This document shows, one piece after another, positions 56,920-64,000 of a stretch of 64,000 nucleotides of DNA. The DNA is from Miscanthus floridulus. Lineage: Eukaryota; Streptophyta; Magnoliopsida; Poales; Poaceae. The stretch's first letter is position 1; each line of letters begins with the position of its first letter. The stretch is taken from positions 104,829,158-104,893,157 of the forward strand of contig NC_089587.1 of assembly GCF_019320115.1 (NCBI RefSeq), written 5' to 3'. The position numbers and the translations under genes were made by a program. The notes under the pieces were generated by a model, which saw only the letters and a list, made by a program, of their open reading frames with translations, had not been told where the DNA came from and searched no databases.

Positions 56920-57870
56920 GTCATCATTGGTACTGGACTTTCTCAAGAAGAAAAGGATAAACTTGTAGAATTTCTTTGAAGCCACAAAGATATATTTGCT
57001 TGATCATCTAAAGACTTAGGAGTCAACATAGATATAATTGAGCACAAACTAGACATTGATCCAAAAGTCAGACCAAAAAAGCAAAAGTTGAAAAACTAGT
57101 AGAAGACAGAGTTTAGGCTGCCAAAGCTGAAGTTCAAAGATTGCTTGATGCAAAAGTTATAAGAGAAGTTCAATTCACAAGTTGGCTCGCAAACACTGTC
57201 ATGGTCAGGAAGAAGAATGGAAAATGGTGAATGTGCATCGATTTCACAGATCTCAATAAAGCATGCCCAAAAGATAATTTCTCACTACCAAGAATTGACA
57301 CACTAGTCGATCAAGCAGCCGAAAGTGAAATGCTAAGTTTCTTGGATTGTTTTTCTGGTTATCATCAAATTTGGATGAGAAAAGAAGATGAAGAATTCAC
57401 AAGTTGTATCACCCCATTTAGGACCAACTGTTTTGAAAGAATGGCAGAGGGGCTTCGCAATGCTAACACAACATTTGTTAGAATGACTTCAACATGCTAC
57501 GCGAACAAATTAGCAAAAATCTACTCACCTATGTTGATGACATAGTAGTCCAAAGCAAGAAATGAGGAGATCACATCAAAGACCTCTAAGAAACATTTAC
57601 AAATCTCAGGGAAGCAAATTTAAAGTTGAATCCTAAAAAGTGCACCTTCGGAGTCCAAAAAGGCAAAATTCTAGGCTGCATTGTATCAACAAAAAGAATC
57701 AATCCAAACCCAGACAAAGTCTAGGAAATCTTAAACATAAAAGTTCCTAAAAATATAAAGGACATCCAAAAATGGACAGGAAGACTTGCCGCCTTAAACA
57801 GGTTTTTTTAAATCAGCAGAGCGAAGTCTGCCGATATTTCAAGCACTCATGGGAACAAAAAGAGACTTCG
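56920..57870 (+). pseudogene. Reverse transcriptase, second Tat element
   Basis: MCIDFTDLNKACPKDNFSLP at 57231-57290 and LSFLDCFSGYHQIWMRKEDE are intact. The catalytic block TYVDDIVVQSK lies at about 57528-57560 in a different frame after a deletion. It continues with FTNLREANLKLNPKKCTFGV near 57600-57655. Stops occur before 57231 (TGA where Arg is usual), at 57108 and at 57545. Confidence 0.8.
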
Positions 57871-57871
57871 C

Positions 57872-58310
57872 ATGGGGACCTTCGCAATAACATGCATTCG
57901 AAGAAATAAAAAGTTACTTGTCAAAGCCAAATACTCTAACTACACCAACCCCAGGGCTGAATTGCTCGTATATGTCTCAGCAACAGAAAGTGCAATGAGT
58001 GTAGTCTTAGTTGAAGAACAGGAAAATGAACATACAAAAAGACAAGTCCCAGTCTACTTTGTTTCAGAAGTTCTATTTGGCCCAAAAATCTATTACTCGG
58101 AGATCGAGAAACTAGCTTATGCAGTTTTAACTGCAGCAAGGAAGTTAAAGCCTTATTTCCAAGCTCACAAAATCAGAATACCAACAAATTATCCTCTGAA
58201 AGAAGTTTTGCAAAGTTGCAGATCATCTGGAAGATTGGGAAAATGGGCAGCAGAACTATCTCAACATTATATCGAATTCGAAAAAAGAACATCAATAAAA
58301 TCTTAAGCCT
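57872..58310 (+). pseudogene. First RNase H, second Tat element
   Basis: LLVYVSATESAMSVVLVEEQ, RQVPVYFVSEVLFGPKIYYS and AELSQHYIEFEKRTSIKS are clear and largely open. The first catalytic Asp is replaced by V in LLVYV, as is usual for the degenerate first RNase H in Tat elements. Confidence 0.8.
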
Positions 58311-58369
58311 TAGCAGACTTCGTGGCAGATTGGACTCCATCATAAAATCAAAGCGAAGACAAAAGGCAA

Positions 58370-58980
58370 CCAAACTGGATAATATATTGCGATGGAGCAT
58401 GGGGCTTTGCAGGGGCTGGTATAGCAGCAATAATCACATCACCTTCAGAGGTCAAAATGAGATACACTACAAGACTCAAATTTCAATGTAGCAACAATAT
58501 TGCTGAATATGAAGTTATTTTACTTAGACTCCGAAAAGCAAGAGCAATGGGGATCTAAAGACTAATAATCAAAATAGATTCACAAGTTGTGGCTGGACAC
58601 ATTAAAAAAGATTACAAGGCAAGATATCCAGAGCTAGCAAAATACTTGCAATTTTTAAGAGAACAAGAAAAATACTTTGAAGGCTTCACAGTCAAAAATA
58701 TCTCAAGAACATATAACTCAGATGCTGACGAAATAGCAAAAGTTGTAGCTCAAAATATAAGTTTGCCTCAAGATGTTTTCTTCCAAATACTAACTCATGC
58801 ATCTATCAAGGCAAAGCAAGAAGTCCCAAGAGAAGTCCATATAATACAAAGCGAAGATTGGAGAGCATCAATCATGGCATACCTTCGACGGCATTATGAA
58901 CCAAAAGATGAAGTTAACGAAATCAGAATGAAACATAGAACAAGAAATTACAAAATCATCAACAATCAATTGTACAAGTA
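58370..58980 (+). pseudogene. Second (archaeal-like) RNase H, second Tat element
   Basis: YCDGAWGFAGAGIAAIITSP (first Asp) at about 58385, NIAEYEVILLRLRKARAMG (Glu) at 58500-58555, then IKIDSQVVAGHIKKDYKAR (Asp) at 58568-58624, in at least two frames. The frame 58589-58980 stays open through DADEIAKVVAQN and YLRRHYEPKDE into the start of integrase. Confidence 0.85.
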
Positions 58981-60000
58981 AGGAATTTGTGAACCACTTC
59001 TCAAATGCATATCAATAGAAGAAGGAAAAGAATTGCTATCAGAAATACATGAGGAGATTTGTGGCACACATCTAGGGGCAAGAACCATGGCAGGGAAAGC
59101 ATTCCGATAAGGATTTTATTGGCCTTCAGCACAAAGTGACATCAAAGAAATAGTTAAATCTTGTCATAATTGTCAAATGTCTGCCCGCAAAATAAGAGCC
59201 CCAGCAACAAACTTACAATAATAGAACCAACTTAGCCACTTGCAAGATGGGAATTGACATAATAGGCAAATTACCCCTAGTTAAAGGAACTTTCCAATAT
59301 GCAGTTGTGGCCCCCTCACTTTTTTGCCATTTTGGAGTTCCAAGACACATTACAGTAGACAATGGGACTCAATTTGACAGTCAAGATTTTAGATATTATT
59401 GCCAAAACATGGGAATCCAACTATGCTTTGCCTCGGTTAGACACCCACAGTCAAATGGGGCAGTTGAAAGAGCAAATGGAATCATATGCACTAGAATTTC
59501 AAAATGCCTAGTGGGGCTTCCTAAGGGAAAATGGGTTGATGAATTACCGAAAGTTGTTTGGGCACACAATACAACAGTATCAAGATCAACAAACTTTACA
59601 CCATTCAAGTTGTTGTACGGAGAAGAAGCAATGATCCTCGAAGAAATAAAATTTCAAGGCCCAAGTACAAATGTCCAAATAATTGAAGAAGGGCAAGTAA
59701 CAAGCAAGGATTTGCTTGAAGAAGAAAGAATAAAGCAATCCAGAACCTCAAGAAGTACTAGAAAGAAACAAAGAATTGGTACAACAAGAAAGTAAGACCA
59801 AGACAATTATCCCCAGGCGACTTCGTTCTGAAAAGAAAGAGAAATGAAGACACAGTTGGAAAGTTTTAACATAAATGGGAAGTGCCATATCTTATCACAA
59901 GAACAAACAAATTGGGAGCATTTCACTTGGCAAACATGAATGGAGAAGAAATTGACCACACCAGGAACATTGAGGCTCTACGGAGATACTACCCTTAGAC
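58981..60000 (+). pseudogene. Integrase, second Tat element
   Basis: Zinc region HEEICGTHLGARTMAGKAF and CHNCQMSARK at 59045-59190 with stops. The core starts MGIDIIGKLPLVKGTFQYAV (first Asp) at 59247. FGVPRHITVDNGTQFDS (second Asp) and HPQSNGAVERANGI (Glu) follow, then YGEEAMILEEI. About 25-30 residues between QYAVVA and the HFGVP block are missing, the segment that normally carries TKWIEA. The triad residues are all visible. The tail to about 60000 is in other frames (FVLKRK, RNIEALRRYY). Confidence 0.85.
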
Positions 60001-60354
60001 TCTAATTTTTTTACAAGTTCTATGATAGAAGTAGACTAGTTTTTACATTCCAAAGTTTCAATACAAATGTAAACGAGCTGCACTCTTTTTCCACTCAGGG
60101 GAAGCCCTTCACAGGGTGAGTGGTTTTTAACAAGGCAGTCTCTATTGTAAATTCTCATCAAATATAAATGAGAAACTATTCCCCTAAAAAAGTCTCGAGT
60201 ACAGCAAAACAAACAAAAGCCAAAGAGTATACAAAAAAATATTCAAATATCAGCTAAAGTAAAACTAAAAAAGGTAGCATCATTTCTTGAACAAGCCAAA
60301 AATGATGCTAACCTATCTAAAAACATAACACTTCATTTACTCTTCAGTATTTCG
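60001..60354 (+). other. Start of 3' non-coding region, second Tat element
   Basis: AT-rich sequence after integrase with no frame. It leads into the tandem array. Confidence 0.5.
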
Positions 60355-61070
60355 AATTTACTAAGGTGAATTATGACTTCTAAAATGAAGTCTATGCGTT
60401 GCCTTCGCAAAAAAGTGAGGGGACGATGTTTTTTCAAATTCACTAAGGTGAATTATGACTTCTAAAGTGAAGTATACGCGTTGCCTTCGCAAAAAAGTGA
60501 GGGGACGACATTTTTTCAAATTCACTAAAGTGAATGATGACTTCTAAAGCGAAGTCTACGAGTTGCCTTCGCAAAAAAGTGAGGGGACGGTGTTTTTTTC
60601 AAATTCACTAAGGTGAATTATGACTTCTAAAGTGAAGTCTACGCATTGCCTTCACAAAAAAGTGAGGGGACAACGTTTTTCAAATTCACTAAGGTGAATT
60701 GTGACTTCTAAGCGAAGTCTATGCATTGCATTCTAAAAAAACTAAGGGGACGACGTTCTTTTCAAATTCACTAAGGTAAATTATGACTTCTAAAGCGAAG
60801 TCTACGCATGGCCTTCGTAAAAAGTGAGGGGACACCATTTTTCAAATTCACTAACGTGGATTATAACTTCTAAGCGAAGTCTACGTGTTGCCTTCACAAA
60901 AAAGTGAGGGGACGGCGTTTTTCAAATTCACTAAGGTGAATTATGACTTCTAAGCGAAGTCTACGTGTTGCCTTCGAAAAAAGTGAGGGGACGACGTTTT
61001 TCAAATTCACTAAGGTAAATTATAATTTCTAAGCGAGGTCTACACATTGCCTTCGCAAAAAACTTCATAC
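60355..61070 (+). repeat. Tandem array, about 80-bp unit, nine copies
   Basis: Each unit has GCCTTCGCAAAAAAGTGAGG, GACGACGTTTTT, TTCACTAAGGTGAATTATGA and CTTCTAAAGCGAAGTCTACG. Unit anchors (GCCTTCGC) lie at 60401, 60483, 60565, 60648, 60728, 60811, 60890, 60970 and 61049, a spacing of 79-83 bp. TTCACTAAGGTGAA is a short palindrome inside each unit. Confidence 0.95.
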
Positions 61071-61139
61071 ATTAACAAAAAAACAAGTCTATTATAAAAT
61101 AGAATCATCTATCACATAATACAAACACTAGGAAACAAG

Positions 61140-63339
61140 TTTACAACAAAAGTCACAATCAGTCACTTTCGGAAGCTACAATTGTTGCAGCTTCACTAAT
61201 TAAGTCTTCAACAACTTTATCCAGAACACGATCCACTTCTGAGCCAAGAAAATCTTTAGAAACAAAGCTTGGCGAAGCACTAGAACACGATGACCGAAAA
61301 ATAAGAATATCAAAAGCATGACTTATCACATTCAAATATCATGATAAAAAAGGAAAACATGAAAAATTAACAACTACTTGGGAAAATTTACTGAAGTCAA
61401 CAACATGTGGGAAATAAGACCTCTTGTTTTCAACAATAAGATTTTTAGATTCAAAATCTAAAACAGCATACATCATCAGCAAAATAACCACAACATCAAA
61501 AAACAAAATACATCATAACTAAACGCTTACGTCTGCTTACGTTCAACAAATGTATCAAACGCATGGTTCGCCTCAATTGTTGCATACTCCAACCACAACG
61601 AAGGTTCAATGACAAAGTTGCCCTTACACATTAACAATGGCATAACGCCAACTTCATCTTGCCCGGTTCAATATTTACAAATGTCAAAAGTTTTTAAACC
61701 TCACCCCTCAACTAAAAATCTAAAAAAACAACTATGAAGACAACTAACATGGATGGTCACCAATATCATCATCTCTAGCACTTTGTTCCTCATGCTTGTC
61801 CTATTCCCTCTGCTCCTTTTCATCAGCAATAATTTCCTTCTCAAGCTGCTACAAAAAGGAAACCAAATGTTATAATATAAAATAAAAGAGAAAGAGAAGC
61901 AAACAAAAAAGAAGAAACTTCAATTTAACCTTTTCCATCTTCTTCTTCGCTTTCATAAAAGCATTCTCTCTTCCACCCAAATTCTAATATTGATTAAAAT
62001 ATTTCTTGCAAAGCATTTGAGTTTGAGAGGAAACTTGACTCAACGATTCCACAGAAGGAAACTTATAATCCTTATCCAACATTTGCTCGTACAAGGGATC
62101 TTTTGCCTCTTTCATCAAATGAAAAAGTGTGCGAGTTGCGTACACACAACTCGAATCAGCACTAGTCTGAATAACAGTTGGCAAATCCTCATATTGGCGG
62201 CAAAACCAAGCAAAGAATGGATCAAATTCACTAAGCTCCCAGCAAGGATCTTCTGGATTCGCACCAAACTTGTCATAGCAATTCCTGCAAAGCTCCCAAA
62301 GACGATTACATTTGTCATGAAAATTTTGATCCTTCTCAGCAGACTTCTTCTCAAGGTAATTTTTCTCTTTCACAATCTTATCATAATCTTTCTTCAAATT
62401 ATCAAAATCTACAGTCTTTGTCTCAAGCCTGGCCCCAACAAAGATACACCTTGACTCCATAGCATAAAGAGCTTCAACTATCTCTACTCTTTCCTTTTCT
62501 TTAGCAGCAAGCTAAGATTTCAAAGACTTAATCTCTTCAAGCAAACCTTTGTCATGAAGTGCCGCATTTTTCACTCTTTCTTCAATAGATTTACATAAAC
62601 TCCTTTGCAAAAGAGCACTCTAAAAATACAACGCTATAAAAAATCAAATCGTGAAGCCAAAATTAACATACGAAGTCAGACAAAAATATACATACCTTGT
62701 AAATCATGGTAACACTCGTATCTGCCAACTCAAGGGAAGATTTCCCAGCAAGTTGAGCTTCAGCGTCAGGAACTGCGAAGGCATCATCAATATACTTTGA
62801 CAGCTTTAACTCTGACTTCTTTGGCAAAATGCAAAGTCTGTCCAGGCCAATCCCAACAAACTGAAAAGTATCTAGATTCACACCTTGAGCTTGGTAGTAC
62901 TCCATGCACCTCTTGTATGTCTCAGGGTCAACTCCACCAGGAATTGTTTCCAAGGCTTCAACAGGAGTAGCAGGCTCCTAAGCCACATCCTTCATCTTCC
63001 CAATATCAATAGCTGTCTCCTTCTGAGAAGAAGGAGCAGGAAAAAATTCCTCTACAAAAACAAACGAAGTCTAAAATAAGAACAGGAATATAAAATTCAA
63101 ATCAAACAACGCAAAATAACAAACAAACTTACCAGTGGAAACACCCTTTTTAAGTTGACATGCAACTTTTTCACCAGTGTTCACATCAATAGTAGACTCA
63201 GTAAGACAAGAAGCCTAGGCATGCTCAGCCTCTTCATCAAATATATCATCATCAGAATCATCAAAATCAAGGGTAACAGTAGTAGTACCCCTACCCTTAT
63301 GAGCCTTAACTTTTGGGGCATCAGTCTCCACAGGCGCAC
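61140..63339 (-). pseudogene. Antisense coiled-coil ORF of the second Tat element
   Basis: On the minus strand: acidic piece (TVTLDFDDSDDDIFDEEAEH) near 63290-63220, a block VDPETYKRCMEYYQAQGVNL at about 62940-62880, CILPKKSELKLSKYIDDAFA, then introns or breaks. The longest open part (62460-61984, 158 codons) is a coiled coil (LKKDYDKIVKEKNYLEKKSA) followed by LWELCRNCYDKFGANPEDP. A few stops interrupt. Tat-lineage elements often carry an extra ORF here, antisense to gag-pol, of unknown function. Its N-terminal part would lie past 63339, where another LTR begins. Confidence 0.6.
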
Positions 63340-64000
63340 TGAAACGACCCCGATTTCTGCGAAGGGAAATCCACAACGTCGAAGTGTAATAAGACCGTTG
63401 TAGATCATATTACCCAAATTCCAGTCGAATATCACATCCATACAACGATAATATTTGAGTACAAATAGTGCGGAATTACATAAATTATTACATCGCTGCA
63501 TTGGTGGAATCAAAAGTAGCATTCATTCAGAACAGCTTGAAGATAAGATCGCCAAACTTGAGCGTAGGAACAAATCCCTCAACCGTCAAACTCCTCGGAG
63601 CTATACTCCTCAGTAGAACCTATGTGCCAAAATTTATCAGTACGATTTGTACTGGCCACTCCCAACCCTATGAGCATTGCTTCGTGGAAATTGGATGCAA
63701 GTTGGATATAGTCAAAAGGAACCTATGAGGCTGGGGTTTCCTATGTATTTAGCATATCAAGTATATATATAAAAGTATAGTCAAGTTTTAACACCATTCC
63801 CTCACACATTCCACCCCATTCCCTTCCTAGAGCTAGGTTTCAATCCTGGGATTGATATACCACCATCTCCACCCATCACCATAACCATGCCATCGCTCAG
63901 TCGATAGGCCAACTCCCTCTTAGCACTATCTCATGGCCCGTAGCCCCTGGCTACGACCGACACTCTCTCACGGGGGAAGAAGAGAAGGACTCATCTCACT
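63340..64000 (-). mobile_element. Edge of a further LTR
   Basis: It begins TGAAACGACCCCGATTTC within the antisense ORF region and continues to the window end without a gene. CCTATGAGGCTGGGGTTTCC-like wording and the TG start fit a gypsy LTR read in reverse. It cannot be closed, because neither a second LTR nor a TSD partner is inside the window. Confidence 0.4.

Larger units (their letters stand above)
39309..63339 (+). mobile_element. Second Tat-lineage gypsy element, interrupted by a chromovirus
   Basis: A plus-strand element: LTR 39309-39828, gag start at 39883, then the chromovirus at 40043-55787, then the rest of gag, PR, RT, two RNase H domains, integrase to about 60000, a tandem array and an antisense ORF. 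It is AT-rich, unlike the first Tat element. The gag middle is absent on both sides of the insertion, so a deletion accompanied or followed it. Its 3' LTR is not in the window. All frames carry stops. Confidence 0.8.

Noticed and set aside
60355..61070. CRISPR-like spaced repeat array
   Set aside because: Whole 80-bp units repeat without unique spacers, in a plant retrotransposon. It is an ordinary tandem array.

Overview
This window is plant nuclear DNA, most likely from a large grass genome. The evidence is spliced plant-type gene pieces (a Mediator subunit 15 KIX fragment with GT-AG introns), retrotransposons primed by initiator-tRNA-Met, grass-style LTR families, MITEs, and a 100-N assembly gap at 13572-13671. 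I see no prokaryotic features and no clearly intact host gene. Nearly everything is mobile DNA, much of it nested.

Layout. (1) 1-7394: a minus-strand Ty1-copia element, with its 5' LTR at 6908-7394, tRNA-Met primer site at 6894-6906, leader and decayed gag at 170-1051. Its leader is present twice (1121-2022 and 5673-6594). Between the two copies lies about 3.65 kb of foreign cargo: MED15 KIX exons whose start codon comes from the copia leader, a MITE, a broken GRF-type zinc-finger gene and the tip of a gypsy LTR. (2) 7395-13571: small DNA transposons with visible target-site duplications (TSDs): hAT-like at 7445-7961, Tourist/PIF-like at 9271-9959 and a long palindromic Mutator-type MITE at 12700-13359. 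The last sits inside a decayed LTR-like sequence that starts at 11387. (3) 13672-21353: a minus-strand Tat-lineage gypsy element with gag, protease, RT, two RNase H domains and integrase, all decayed. Its 5' LTR is at 20876-21353.

(4) 21354-36990: a minus-strand LINE (L1 type) split into three pieces by a 10.1-kb Sirevirus-like copia element (24437-34561, both LTRs, near-matching 5-bp TSD) and a 1.06-kb hAT non-autonomous element (35153-36212, perfect 8-bp TSD GCCATAGC). The gypsy element in (3) cuts off its 3' half. (5) 36991-39308: low-copy-looking DNA with a few minus-strand exon-like stretches, perhaps the remains of a host gene. (6) 39309-63339: a plus-strand Tat-lineage gypsy element (LTR 39309-39828, start of gag, PR, RT, RNase H twice, integrase, a 9-unit tandem array and an antisense coiled-coil ORF). 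It is interrupted at 40043-55787 by a minus-strand Tekay-like chromovirus with a chromodomain. That chromovirus carries a 3.6-kb LTR-type insertion in its own 5' LTR. (7) 63340-64000: probably the edge of yet another LTR.

How it works together. Each autonomous element shows the expected gene order, but all have stop codons, frameshifts or deletions, so this is a layered graveyard. The nesting gives relative ages: LINE older than Sirevirus, hAT and the first Tat element; second Tat element older than the chromovirus, which is older than the 3.6-kb insert. The most unusual part is the chimeric copia-leader/MED15 reading frame and its cargo between two leader copies. Next come the 3.6-kb insertion with unlike ends, the truncated chromovirus end that repeats part of its leader, and the tandem array plus antisense ORF of the second Tat element. 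I did not find a clearly new multi-gene system.
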